Source: JAPPHA01 sp965220985 (GTDB lineage: Bacteria > Pseudomonadota > Alphaproteobacteria > Rhodobacterales > Rhodobacteraceae). From it: 64,000 nt of DNA. Of the stretch, positions 50,354 through 59,691 are shown piece after piece (positions within the stretch are counted from its first letter, which is position 1; every line of letters starts with the position of its first letter). The stretch is from NCBI GenBank assembly GCA_965220985.1, contig OZ244854.1, positions 3,038,001-3,102,000 of the forward strand, read 5' to 3'. A program made the position numbers and the translations under genes. The notes below the pieces were generated by a model. The model did no database searches. It saw only the letters and a program-made list of their open reading frames with translations, and was not told the DNA's origin.

Positions 50354-51688
50354 ATGATCAATCGTTCAATTCGATTCAAAGCGCGACAGATTCTTGTTGG
50401 CATGGCGCTGGTCGCGGCGCTTTCGGCCTGTTCGGGGGATGACGACGTGCTGCCCGGTGAGCGGATCAGCATCAGGCCGGATGCCCAACAGGGGGTCGAG
50501 GCTGTCGAGGATACGCAAAACGAAATACGGAACGTCGACATTCCGTCCGCGCGCGCGAATTCCGAGTGGACTCACATCAACTCTGCGTCCACCCACTTCG
50601 GTTCGCATGTCGTGTTGCCGGCCGAGCTGTCGCTGCAATGGTCGGCCGGCATCGGAACCGGAAACGCGAAGCGATTGCGCCTGTCGTCGGAGCCGGTTGT
50701 CGCGGACGGGAGGATTTTCACGCTCGATTCAAGCGCGAGCGCCAGGGCTTTCGATCAAGCCGGAGAGCGCCTTTGGGATGTCGACCTGTCGCCGGGGCGG
50801 GAGTCTGCGGACGAAGTCACAGGTGGCGGGCTGGCGTACGGAAACGGCACGCTGGTGGCGACGACGGGGTTTGGCGAGGTGATCGCGCTCGATCCTGCGT
50901 CGGGAGAGATCCGGTGGCGGCATCGGCTGGACTCTGCGGTCTCGGCGGCTCCGACCACGGGCGGAAACCTGGTCGCCGTGGTGGGACGCAACGACGAGGC
51001 GGTCGGTCTGTCCCTCGATGACGGGCGGATACAGTGGCGGCAGATCGGCGCTGGCGACAGCTCGGGAATTCTTGGCGCCGGGTCGCCGGCGATTTCCGAT
51101 CAGCTCGTCGTCCTGCCATTCGCTTCGGGCGAAGTGACCGCCGTGTTGAGAGAAACAGGTGTCGGTGTCTGGAACAGCACGGTGACCGGAGGGCGTCGTG
51201 GACTGACACGCTCGCGAATCGGGGCGATCTCGGGTGATCCGGTGATTGGGCCGAACTCGGTCTTCGTCGGGAATCAGGCGGGCAAGCTTGCGGCACTGGA
51301 CAGCGGGACGGGTTCGATCAGGTGGTCGATCGACGAAGGCGCGGCGGGGCCGGTCTGGCCCGCCGGAAACGCAGTCTATGTCGTGACCGATCGCGCGATG
51401 CTGAGCGGTCTGTCGGCGGATGACGGTTCGGAGCTGTGGTCGGTGCAATTGCCGGAATTCGACGATCCGGAGGACCGCGAAGGGGTCTTCGTGCATTTCG
51501 GACCCGTTCTTGCCGGCGGACGTCTTCTGGTCGCCGGCAGTGATGGCTTGCTCAGGAGCTTCGACCCGCGGAGCGGGGAATTGCTGAATGCCATGGATCT
51601 TCCGGCCCCGGCTGCATCGCGACCCGCGATCGCGAATGGCGTGCTGTACCTTTTAACGGCCGACGGGACGCTCCACGCGTTCAAGTGA
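50354..51688 (+). CDS. bamB: BamB-like outer-membrane assembly lipoprotein (PQQ-type beta-propeller)
   Basis: A 444-residue predicted lipoprotein, with lipobox AALSAC and Cys26. After it come repeated PQQ-like blades, for example GEVIALDPASGEIRWRHRL, GKLAALDSGTGSIRWSID and SGLSADDGSELWSVQL. BamB is a non-essential part of the BAM complex inserting outer-membrane beta-barrels. The start at 50354 (MINRSIRF) was chosen over GTG 50339. It precedes der, as expected. A short hairpin (51696-51714) follows. Confidence 0.88.
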   Translation: MINRSIRFKARQILVGMALVAALSACSGDDDVLPGERISIRPDAQQGVEAVEDTQNEIRNVDIPSARANSEWTHINSASTHFGSHVVLPAELSLQWSAGIGTGNAKRLRLSSEPVVADGRIFTLDSSASARAFDQAGERLWDVDLSPGRESADEVTGGGLAYGNGTLVATTGFGEVIALDPASGEIRWRHRLDSAVSAAPTTGGNLVAVVGRNDEAVGLSLDDGRIQWRQIGAGDSSGILGAGSPAISDQLVVLPFASGEVTAVLRETGVGVWNSTVTGGRRGLTRSRIGAISGDPVIGPNSVFVGNQAGKLAALDSGTGSIRWSIDEGAAGPVWPAGNAVYVVTDRAMLSGLSADDGSELWSVQLPEFDDPEDREGVFVHFGPVLAGGRLLVAGSDGLLRSFDPRSGELLNAMDLPAPAASRPAIANGVLYLLTADGTLHAFK

Positions 51689-51695
51689 TCTTCAC

Positions 51696-51714
51696 GGGCA
51701 GGCTTGGTCTGCCC
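51696..51714 (+). promoter_or_regulatory. Small hairpin between bamB and der
   Basis: GGGCAG (51696-51701) pairs with CTGCCC (51709-51714) around a 7-base loop. No T-run follows. It may tune downstream expression, or be incidental. Confidence 0.3.
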
Positions 51715-51731
51715 AAGGTACCCGAATAACC

Positions 51732-53126
51732 ATGTTCACGGCAGCGATCATCGGTCGACCGAACGTCGGCAAGTCCACCTTGTTCAATCGACTCGTCGGC
51801 AAGCGGCTGGCGCTTGTCGATGACAGCCCAGGGGTCACGAGAGACATTCGCGAGGGTCAGGTCAAGCGCGGCAAGCTGGAATTCACGCTGCTCGATACCG
51901 CAGGGATCGGAGTTCCCGATGCGAACGATCTGGCGCAGGGAATGATCGAATTTGCCCGTCGAGCGGCCGACATGTCCGACGTGTGTCTTTTGACCGTCGA
52001 CGCCCGTGCCGGGGTGACAGCGCTTGACCTGGAGTTGGCGGCATGGTTGCGCAAGACCAATCATCGACTCCTGCTGCTCGCCAACAAGGCCGAGGGGCGC
52101 AGCGTTCAATTCAATCTCGACGAGTTCTACGCGCTGGGGCTCGGTGAACCGCTTGCGGTTTCTGCCGAGCACGGCGAGGGAATCGACGAACTGTTCTTGC
52201 AACTGCAAGAGATTTCCGACGAATTCGATGACCCGATGGGGGCTGGGCCCGCTGCCGAGAACGAATCGGATGAGGGTTCGCAGAACGATGCGGAACTCGT
52301 CAGCGTCGATCGGCCGCTCAAGATATCCGTCATCGGCCGGCCAAACGTCGGCAAGTCGACGCTGATCAATCGGATCGTCGGCCAGGACCGGTTTCTGACC
52401 GGGCCAGAAGCCGGCGTCACCCGCGACGCGCTATCCGTGCAGCTGGACTGGCAGGGATCACCGGTTCGAATCTGGGACACTGCCGGCCTGCGAAAGAAGG
52501 CGAGAGTCGCGGGCAAGATCGAAAAACTGTCGGTGGCCGATGCGTTGCGAGCGATCCAGTTCTCGGATGTCGTGATCGTGCTGATTGACACGACGCGACC
52601 CTTCGAGAGCCAGGACACGCGAATTGTCGATCTGGTTGCCCGGGAGGGACGGGCAATCGTTGTCGCCGTCAACAAGTGGGATCTCGCAAGAGATCGCCAC
52701 AAGAGCTTGAACGTGCTCGAGGAGACGTTTCGACGATTGCTGCCCCAGGTCAAGGGGGCGCCTTTGGTCCCTGTTTCCGCCTTGACGGGATCGGGGCTCG
52801 AACGACTGCACGCCGCCGTTCTGTCGGCACATGCGGTCTGGAATCGCCGCGTGTCGACAGGCGAACTCAACCGCTGGCTGGCCGGCATGGTGGCGGCCCA
52901 TCCCCCGCCGGCGCCCGGCGGGCGTCGGGTGAAACTGCGCTACATCACCCAGGCCAAGACGCGCCCGCCCGGTTTCGTCGTCATGTGTTCACGGCCCGAC
53001 GAGATCGGGGATCACTACAGGCGCTACCTGGTCAACGGGCTTCGCGAGGCCTTCGACCTTCCGGGCACGCCGATTCGCCTGACGTTGCGGAGCCGGGCGG
53101 ACAGGAACCCGTTTCGGCCGAACTGA
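51732..53126 (+). CDS. der: Ribosome biogenesis GTPase Der (EngA)
   Basis: A 464-residue protein with two tandem GTPase domains. The first begins AIIGRPNVGKSTLFNRLVGK and the second VIGRPNVGKSTLINRIVGQD, each with DTAG and an NK[AW][DE]-type motif (NKAEG, NKWD). The C-terminal KH-like domain follows (LKLRYITQAKTRPP-like). It acts in 50S assembly. Length and order match the family. Confidence 0.97.
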   Translation: MFTAAIIGRPNVGKSTLFNRLVGKRLALVDDSPGVTRDIREGQVKRGKLEFTLLDTAGIGVPDANDLAQGMIEFARRAADMSDVCLLTVDARAGVTALDLELAAWLRKTNHRLLLLANKAEGRSVQFNLDEFYALGLGEPLAVSAEHGEGIDELFLQLQEISDEFDDPMGAGPAAENESDEGSQNDAELVSVDRPLKISVIGRPNVGKSTLINRIVGQDRFLTGPEAGVTRDALSVQLDWQGSPVRIWDTAGLRKKARVAGKIEKLSVADALRAIQFSDVVIVLIDTTRPFESQDTRIVDLVAREGRAIVVAVNKWDLARDRHKSLNVLEETFRRLLPQVKGAPLVPVSALTGSGLERLHAAVLSAHAVWNRRVSTGELNRWLAGMVAAHPPPAPGGRRVKLRYITQAKTRPPGFVVMCSRPDEIGDHYRRYLVNGLREAFDLPGTPIRLTLRSRADRNPFRPN

Positions 53127-53218
53127 CTTTTGCGGCGCGGCGTCCGTCAGCCCGCCCGGTCATCGAACGGTCTCACGACGCCAGAGTCGCTGTGTCGACC
53201 GATCAGTACGATCAGGGC

Positions 53219-54013
53219 TCAATCGCCCGCAAGAAACTCGAGGATTGCCGCATTGACGGCGTCGACTTGCTGCCATTGAGCAAAATGGCTCGCATTTTCG
53301 ATCAGCAAAAGTTGTGCGCCAGGAATGAGTTCGGCCATTCTCTTCGTGTGCGCCTCGTCGATTGCCTCTTCATAGACTCCGGCCGCGATCATGAACGGAG
53401 TCGAAATGCCGGCCAACTGGTCTTCGGAAAAGTCGGGCTGCGAGCCCCACATTGCGAACACCTTGCCGGAGAAAGTTTCCCATGCGTCAGGGGTCGGGGA
53501 GATTTCGGCGTACTGGGCTGCGGCATGGGCGACATACGCGCCGATCAGATCGTCGGTGAATGCGGAGGGCCGAAGGGCCGAGATGTGGTAGTTTGCGCCG
53601 AGCGCGAATGCCTTGGTCAAGCGATCACGATTGTGGATGGCGATCTGCAACGCGATGTTTCCACCGTCGCTCCAGCCAACGATGGCCGCGCTGTCGAGCG
53701 CAAGGGCGTCCATGACTCGCATGACATCGCTTGCAAGCAGGTCGTAGCCGAACGCTTCGTCACAATCGGTCGAGCGTCCGTGCCCTCGACTGTCGATCGC
53801 GATCACCCGATGGTGCTCGGCAATTGCCGAAATCTGCCCGCCGAAGTCCTCGGCGGCGCCCAAGCCCCCGTGCAGCATGAGAACTGATCCGGGTTTGCCG
53901 GACCCATAGGTTGCACAATGCAATGAAACCTCGCCCAGCTCGACCGTTTCGGTTGCCTCCGGTGGCGGTAACGGTTGTGGTGGGGTCAATTGACGCCAAT
54001 TGTCTGCGGTCAT
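53219..54013 (-). CDS. Alpha/beta hydrolase
   Basis: A 264-residue hydrolase. The oxyanion motif is HGG (LMLHGGLGAAED), the nucleophile elbow is GWSDGG (Ser in VGWSDGGNIALQ), and the catalytic His is in ENASHFAQWQ. Substrate unknown. It lies after the SDR gene on the same strand with a 262-base gap. Convergent with der. Confidence 0.87.
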   Translation of the reverse strand: MTADNWRQLTPPQPLPPPEATETVELGEVSLHCATYGSGKPGSVLMLHGGLGAAEDFGGQISAIAEHHRVIAIDSRGHGRSTDCDEAFGYDLLASDVMRVMDALALDSAAIVGWSDGGNIALQIAIHNRDRLTKAFALGANYHISALRPSAFTDDLIGAYVAHAAAQYAEISPTPDAWETFSGKVFAMWGSQPDFSEDQLAGISTPFMIAAGVYEEAIDEAHTKRMAELIPGAQLLLIENASHFAQWQQVDAVNAAILEFLAGD

Positions 54014-54275
54014 CCTCGATCTCCATTGTCAAATTGGTGGCGCCCGACTGCATGGGCGGGCGGTACGCAGTCAGAAAACAGGTCGACTTCCCGAAAATCA
54101 AGGACAAAACCGCCTCGGTCACCAACGGGATTGCCTTTGGTGTGTCTTTGGCATGTTGCAACAGTCACCAACACCGTAACTGCTGCGGTCTTGTCGACAG
54201 GCAAGGCGAGCAGGCCCGAATTCGCGCCTGCTTCGACCGTGTCACGATTGCCTGGCGCAGGCGACTGGAGAAAGG

Positions 54276-54950
54276 TTATGAACCCTGTGAAAACGAGCCG
54301 ATTTTCTCAACCAGTCTTTCCGCCTCCTCTTGGGGAGAGGTCAGCAGCGAGCGATCTTCGCCGGGATAGAACCGAGCCCTGACACCGGTCGGCATCGGAC
54401 GGGGAGCGAACGTCAGCAGGCGTCCGCTGCGAGGCGTTGCCTCGGCCTGCCACGCCTCGAACAGCACGCGTTGGGCGGCCTTCGATGCTGCATATGCGCC
54501 GTGAAACTTCCCCGCATGGACCTTGTCGTCGATGTTGACGACCACGCCGTCAGGCGAGGTCAAGAGCGGCGAGAGAGTCGCGACCAGGCCGGCAACAGCC
54601 AGGACATTGATCTCCATGCATTTCGCCGTGTCGCGCTGAAACGAATGGGCGAGCGGGGACAAGGGCGGTGCATGGACTGCCGCATGGATCCAGAAATCTA
54701 GGGTGTGGCCCCGTTCCCTGATCGCCTCGGACAAGCGCGCGACGCCGTCGGTGTCGCAGATGTCGAGCGGAACAAGTGTCGAGCGCCCGCCGGCTTCATG
54801 AATTCGATCGTCGAGTGATTCCAGCGCGCCGACCGTTCGCGCGACCGAGATCACGTGGACGCCGCGGCTCGCGAGTGCAATTGCCACGGCGTGACCCAGC
54901 CCCCGTGATGCGCCGGTGACGAGTGCAACCCGTCCGTCGAACTGCGCCAT
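54276..54950 (-). CDS. SDR-family oxidoreductase lacking the usual Ser
   Basis: A 224-residue SDR. Cofactor motif TGASRGLGHA at about residues 12-21. The catalytic YxxxK is YAASK, but the Ser expected 13 residues before the Tyr is absent (VVNIDDKVHAGKFHG). The start at 54950 (MAQFDGRVALVTG) is next to the purF stop, 2 bases away. The reaction is unknown. It is part of the purF transcript by position. Confidence 0.83.
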   Translation of the reverse strand: MAQFDGRVALVTGASRGLGHAVAIALASRGVHVISVARTVGALESLDDRIHEAGGRSTLVPLDICDTDGVARLSEAIRERGHTLDFWIHAAVHAPPLSPLAHSFQRDTAKCMEINVLAVAGLVATLSPLLTSPDGVVVNIDDKVHAGKFHGAYAASKAAQRVLFEAWQAEATPRSGRLLTFAPRPMPTGVRARFYPGEDRSLLTSPQEEAERLVEKIGSFSQGS

Positions 54951-54952
54951 GT

Positions 54953-56458
54953 TCAGTGAGGCGCCGTTCCAGCCCCGGGGGCGGCCGGTCGCGAGGGCGG
55001 CGGCTTGACGGGATAATCCCCCGAAAAACAGGCATCGCAATAGGCGGGGGAGGCGGCATCGCGTCCGGATTCCTGACCGCACGCGCGATAGAGGCCGTCG
55101 AGCGAAATGAACTTGAGGCTCGCCACCTGCAAGTGCTCGCGGATCTCTTCTTCCGACATGGTTGCCGCCAGCAATTTTTCGCGTTGGGGCGTGTCGACAC
55201 CATAAAAGCACGGCCAGGTCGTCGGCGGCGACGCGATGCGATAGTGAACCTCGCCGGCGCCGGCGTCGATGATCATTTCGCGGATCTTGCGGGACGTCGT
55301 TCCGCGCACGACGGAGTCATCGACAAGAACCACCCGCTTGTTCTTGATCAACGCTCGATTGACATTGAGCTTGAGACGCACCCCGATGTTGCGAATTCTC
55401 TCGCTTGGCTCGATGAAGGTTCTGCCGATGTACTGGTTGCGAATGATGCCGAGAGCGTAGGGAATCCTGCTTTCCTGCGAGAATCCGATCGCGGCCGGCG
55501 TTCCGCTGTCCGGAATGGGGCAGACCAGATCGGCCTCGACCGGCGCTTCCCGCGCGAGCTCGACGCCGATCCTGCGGCGCGTGTCGTAGACCGAGCGGCC
55601 GCCGAAAACGCTGTCGGGGCGCGAAAAGTAAACGTGTTCGAAAATGCACGGACGCGGGCTTGCCGGCTCGAAGGGAAAGTGGCTGGTGATCTTTCCCGAC
55701 GATATCGCCACCAGCTCGCCGGGTTCGACCTCGCGAAGAAACTCGGCGCCGATGATGTCGAGAGCGCATGTCTCGGAAGCGATGACGTGGCTGCTGCCCA
55801 CCCGTCCAAGAACCAGCGGCCTGATGCCATATCTGTCCCTGACGCCGAAGAGGTGGTCCTGCGACATCGCGACGACCGAGAATGCCCCTTTCACCTGGCG
55901 CAGGGCGTCCATCAATTGGCCGCAGATATCGGTCTCCGCCGAGCGGGCCATGAGGTGAATGATGCACTCCGAATCCGAGGATGACTGAAAAATCGAGCCG
56001 CTTCCGATCAGGGACTGTCGGAGCGCGTCGGCATTGGTCAGATGACCGTTGTGCGCAATTGCGCAGCCGCCGTGGCGGAGTTCCCCAAAAAAGGGCTGCA
56101 CGTCACGAATGGCGGTGTTGCCCTTGGTTCCCGTGGTTGCGTAGCGGACATGCCCGATCGAGATGTCGCCGGGGAGAGAGTCGAAGACCGACGAACTCGT
56201 GAAATTGTCGCGAACGTAACCGAATCTTCTGATCGTGTTGAATCCCTCGCTGCGATCATGGGCGCAGACACCGGCCGCTTCCTGGCCACGGTGCTGGAGC
56301 GCATGCAGTCCGAGGGCAACGAACTGGGCCGAGTCGGGATTGTCGGTGATGCCGAATATCCCGCATTCCTCTCGGAACTTGTCGAACCGAAACGGATCCT
56401 GGGACAGCCGTCGCTCGTCAGCGTGCATGGTGCCCTGACAGCTTGAGGTTTCGTGCAT
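54953..56458 (-). CDS. purF: Amidophosphoribosyltransferase
   Basis: A 501-residue enzyme that starts purine synthesis by turning PRPP and glutamine into phosphoribosylamine. The N-terminal nucleophile Cys (EECGIFGI) needs removal of about 31 residues, as in propeptide-type PurF. The PRPP motif is VVLVDDSVVRGTTSRK. The C-terminal Cys motifs (CGQESG, YCDACFSGDYP) are there. Start could be 56428. CvpA lies just upstream, as in many bacteria. Confidence 0.96.
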   Translation of the reverse strand: MHETSSCQGTMHADERRLSQDPFRFDKFREECGIFGITDNPDSAQFVALGLHALQHRGQEAAGVCAHDRSEGFNTIRRFGYVRDNFTSSSVFDSLPGDISIGHVRYATTGTKGNTAIRDVQPFFGELRHGGCAIAHNGHLTNADALRQSLIGSGSIFQSSSDSECIIHLMARSAETDICGQLMDALRQVKGAFSVVAMSQDHLFGVRDRYGIRPLVLGRVGSSHVIASETCALDIIGAEFLREVEPGELVAISSGKITSHFPFEPASPRPCIFEHVYFSRPDSVFGGRSVYDTRRRIGVELAREAPVEADLVCPIPDSGTPAAIGFSQESRIPYALGIIRNQYIGRTFIEPSERIRNIGVRLKLNVNRALIKNKRVVLVDDSVVRGTTSRKIREMIIDAGAGEVHYRIASPPTTWPCFYGVDTPQREKLLAATMSEEEIREHLQVASLKFISLDGLYRACGQESGRDAASPAYCDACFSGDYPVKPPPSRPAAPGAGTAPH

Positions 56459-56488
56459 TCGAGCCGGGATCCGATCGTGCCTTGCCGC

Positions 56489-57157
56489 TCATTGGCCGTT
56501 TCCCTGCTCGGAGTCGGATGCATTCTCTCCGGCCGCTGATGTCGTCTCGGTCGTTTGCGGATCACTGCCGGGGTCCGTGACCGAGTTTGTGGACGGATCG
56601 GGAGGATTGCAGCTCAGCATCAGTTCATCGAACCTGTCGATGATCCATTCGGGCGCATTGTCCGGGATCCGGGTCTCGATTCCCGCCTGACTCGCCGAGA
56701 GCAGGCGCTTGGTCAGGCTCTCTTCGATCATGCCGATCCCGTCGCCTTTTGGCACCAGCCGGTCATGGACGATCAACACCACCAGGACCAGCAGCAATCC
56801 GCGAAGGATTCCGAACAGCAGTCCGAGCATCTGGTCCACGCCGCCGATTGCCGATTGACGAATGGTCCCGGAGAGCAACGGAACGAGAATCGAAACGACG
56901 AGGAGAACAAGCACGAATGCCGCAATGAACGCCGTGATGATCGAGAGTTCGCACGAACTGCCGATGATGTCGCTGACAAAGGGTATCTCGTCGACGATGG
57001 GGGTCGCCATTGGTGCAACGAAAAAAGCGCCGATGGTGGCAACAATCCAGCCGCCGATCGCAAGGGACTCCCGGACGACGCCACGCGAATAGGCGAGGAG
57101 GCCCGACAAGAGCATGACGAATGCGACGCCGCCATCGAAGATCGTGATCTCCTGCAT
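56489..57157 (-). CDS. cvpA: CvpA family membrane protein
   Basis: A 222-residue membrane protein. Four predicted helices include VAFVMLLSGLLAYSRGVVRE and the family signature GGVDQMLGLLFGILRGLLLV. Named for its requirement in colicin V production. Its C-terminal tail is low complexity (Asn/Asp/Ser/Thr). It lies between radA and purF, the common order. Confidence 0.93.
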   Translation of the reverse strand: MQEITIFDGGVAFVMLLSGLLAYSRGVVRESLAIGGWIVATIGAFFVAPMATPIVDEIPFVSDIIGSSCELSIITAFIAAFVLVLLVVSILVPLLSGTIRQSAIGGVDQMLGLLFGILRGLLLVLVVLIVHDRLVPKGDGIGMIEESLTKRLLSASQAGIETRIPDNAPEWIIDRFDELMLSCNPPDPSTNSVTDPGSDPQTTETTSAAGENASDSEQGNGQ

Positions 57158-57161
57158 CAGG

Positions 57162-58556
57162 TCAATCTCCAGATTGTACGTCGGGCGGCTGCCCCGAGGA
57201 TCGGGTCGCCAATACTTCGTTCACAAATTCCCCGATTTCAAGCATTTCTCGTACTGCGAGCCCCGAATCCGACCTGATCTTCTTGTGCGGCGGCGCGAAA
57301 ACCGTCTCAAACCCGAGTTTTCGGGCTTCGCGAAGCCTCGGCTCGAAATGAGCAACCGGCCGCAACGCACCCGAAAGGCTGATCTCTCCGAAGAGGGCCG
57401 TTGTCTGCGGGATGGCAATCCCCTGATCGGCGGCCACAAGCGCACCGGCGGCCGCGAGGTCGACGGCCGGATCCGTGATCTTCAGTCCGCCTGCGACATT
57501 GAGATAGACGTCTTTCCCGGCAAAGGACATCCCCACGCGTCGATCGAGAACAGCAAGAAGCATCGCAAGGCGGCCGCTGTCCCAACCGACCACGGTGCGA
57601 CGCGGGGTGCCGAGCGGAGAGTTCGCGACGAGCGCCTGAACTTCCACAAGCAGCGGTCGCGATCCTTCGATCCCGGCAAAAACTGCCGACCCGGGTGTCT
57701 TGCTCTCGCGATGAGACAGGAACAGAGCCGATGGATTCGGCACCTCTTCGAGACCTCGTCCGGTCATCTCGAAGACCCCGATTTCGTCGGCCGGCCCGAA
57801 GCGATTCTTGACCGCGCGCAGGATTCGATAGTGATGGCCTCGGTCGCCCTCGAAATACAGAACGGTGTCGACCATGTGCTCGATTGCGCGCGGCCCGGCG
57901 ATCTGACCGTCCTTGGTGACGTGTCCCACGAGGATGACCGCCGTTCCGGTTCTTTTTGCGAAACGGACGAGCTCATGAGCAGATTCGCGAACCTGGCCGA
58001 TCGAACCGGGTGACGAGTCGATCCCGTCGAGCCACATTGTCTGTATCGAATCGATGATCGCGATGTCGGGTCGTTCCTTTTCGAGCATCGAAAGGATGCT
58101 TCGCAGTTCGGTCTCGGCGGCAACCCGCACCGGCGCCGATTCGAGGCCAAGACGTCGTGCCCGCATGCGGATCTGCGCTGCGGCCTCTTCCCCTGACACG
58201 TAAACCGTGTCTGCACCACCGTGAGCGAGGCGTGCCGCTGCTTGAAGCAGCACGGTGGACTTGCCGATCCCGGGATCGCCTCCAAGCAGGATCGCCGATG
58301 CCGGAACGATGCCTCCGCCGAAGGCGCGGTCGAGTTCCGAGATTCCAGTCAGCACGCGGGTGGCTTCAACATCCTTTTCGGAGAGGTTCCGCAGCTTGAT
58401 GGAGCGCAGTCCGGTGGTCCCGCCATTGCGCGAGCCTCCGGCGACGACGGTCTCCTCGATCGTGTTCCATTCCCCGCAGGCGTCGCACTGGCCGGCCCAT
58501 TTGTTGTGAACGGCGCCACATGATCGACAGGAATATGTCACGTTCGATTTTGCCAT
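57162..58556 (-). CDS. radA: DNA repair protein RadA
   Basis: A 464-residue RecA-like protein for branch migration in recombination repair. The N-terminal zinc finger is SCRSCGAVHNKWAGQCDACG. Walker A is GGDPGIGKST, and the RadA-specific KNRFG motif is in AVKNRFGPADEIG. The C-terminus is the Lon-like domain. It ends 4 bases before the cvpA start. Confidence 0.96.
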   Translation of the reverse strand: MAKSNVTYSCRSCGAVHNKWAGQCDACGEWNTIEETVVAGGSRNGGTTGLRSIKLRNLSEKDVEATRVLTGISELDRAFGGGIVPASAILLGGDPGIGKSTVLLQAAARLAHGGADTVYVSGEEAAAQIRMRARRLGLESAPVRVAAETELRSILSMLEKERPDIAIIDSIQTMWLDGIDSSPGSIGQVRESAHELVRFAKRTGTAVILVGHVTKDGQIAGPRAIEHMVDTVLYFEGDRGHHYRILRAVKNRFGPADEIGVFEMTGRGLEEVPNPSALFLSHRESKTPGSAVFAGIEGSRPLLVEVQALVANSPLGTPRRTVVGWDSGRLAMLLAVLDRRVGMSFAGKDVYLNVAGGLKITDPAVDLAAAGALVAADQGIAIPQTTALFGEISLSGALRPVAHFEPRLREARKLGFETVFAPPHKKIRSDSGLAVREMLEIGEFVNEVLATRSSGQPPDVQSGD

Positions 58557-58574
58557 CTCTTGCCTGACCGCCCG

Positions 58575-58895
58575 TCAATCTGTGAGCGACGGGTACGACA
58601 GCAACACGACTGCAAGCCCCGTCTGGAATGGTGGAAACAGGCGATTCCATCGCCTTTCGAGGCAAAGCGCCATGCTCGACGAAATCAGCAACGGCAAGCC
58701 CGCAACCAGGGCAAGGCTCGGCGTTCCGTATTGAATTGCTGCCATTCCAGCCAATGTCGCAATGACCGACGCAAGATGAGCCATGCTCAGCCATCGGCGC
58801 GTCCAGCACAGATAGACCTGTGCGGCAGAGAACACCGTGGCCGCGAACACGGGCGCCGCGAGAAGTACAGCAAGCAACAACGTGAAGATCGTCAT
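58575..58895 (-). CDS. Hypothetical membrane protein
   Basis: A 106-residue protein with up to three hydrophobic segments (IFTLLLAVLLAAPVFAATVF; SMAHLASVIATLAGMAAI; LVAGLPLLISSSMALCL). I recognise no family. An in-frame start at 58934 would overlap the mlaF gene more. It lies between mlaF and radA, 18 bases from radA, so it is probably co-transcribed. Confidence 0.6.
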   Translation of the reverse strand: MTIFTLLLAVLLAAPVFAATVFSAAQVYLCWTRRWLSMAHLASVIATLAGMAAIQYGTPSLALVAGLPLLISSSMALCLERRWNRLFPPFQTGLAVVLLSYPSLTD

Positions 58896-58899
58896 GACG

Positions 58900-59691
58900 T
58901 CAGCGTTCTTCCCCACGGTACGTGTCAGCGCCATCCGGGTCGGACCTCCGATTCTGCGGGGGAGGTCGGTCGTGCCCGAGAAACGACTCCATCACCGGAT
59001 TGCCCGACTGATCCATGGCGGAAACAGGTCCGAGCCAGCAGATTTTCCCTTCGTGAATCATCGCGATGCGGTCGCCAATGATGCGCAACGACGAAATGTC
59101 GTGGGTGATGGTGACGGCCGTTGCTCCGAGTTCATCGACAATTCCCCTGATCAGATCGTTGATGACGTTCGCCATCACGGGATCGAGGCCAGTGGTCGGT
59201 TCGTCGAAAAACATGACATTCGGATTGGTCGCGATCGCACGGGCGAGACCGACGCGTTTCTGCATGCCGCCGGAGAGCTCGGCCGGATACATGTCGGCGA
59301 ACTCGGCATCGAGTCCGACCCGCGCAAGCTTGTCCAGGGCGATTGCGCGCGCCTCATCCAGCGGGCGCTTCCTGGACCCGCGCAACAGTCGAAACGCGAC
59401 ATTTTGCCAAACTGGCAGCGAGTCGAAGAGCGCCCCACCTTGGAACAGCATCCCGAAATTGTCCAGAAATTCCAGTCTGTTACGTCCGCTGAGCGGCTGG
59501 CCGCGCACCATGATGGATCCACGATCAATACCGATCAACCCAAGGATGCACTTGATCAGCACGGACTTGCCGCACCCCGATCGCCCGGCAACGACCAGAC
59601 TCTCGCCCTTCTCGATCCGGAGATCGATCCCCTGCAGCACCTGGTTGGTTCCGAAGGACTTGTGAACGCCACTGATGTCAATGATGGTCAT
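58900..59691 (-). CDS. mlaF: MlaF-type phospholipid-transport ATPase
   Basis: A 263-residue ATPase of the Mla lipid-trafficking system. Walker A is GRSGCGKSV, signature LSGGMQKR, Walker B VMFFDEPTTGLD, all with the MlaF pattern. The H-loop is ITHDISSL. Its start overlaps the mlaE stop by 4 bases (ATGA). No MlaD gene is beside it. Confidence 0.93.
   Translation of the reverse strand: MTIIDISGVHKSFGTNQVLQGIDLRIEKGESLVVAGRSGCGKSVLIKCILGLIGIDRGSIMVRGQPLSGRNRLEFLDNFGMLFQGGALFDSLPVWQNVAFRLLRGSRKRPLDEARAIALDKLARVGLDAEFADMYPAELSGGMQKRVGLARAIATNPNVMFFDEPTTGLDPVMANVINDLIRGIVDELGATAVTITHDISSLRIIGDRIAMIHEGKICWLGPVSAMDQSGNPVMESFLGHDRPPPQNRRSDPDGADTYRGEER

Noticed and set aside
52461..52480. T-loop-like GGTTCGAATC suggesting a tRNA
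   Set aside because: It lies inside der, in frame, and no acceptor or anticodon arm can be built around it.
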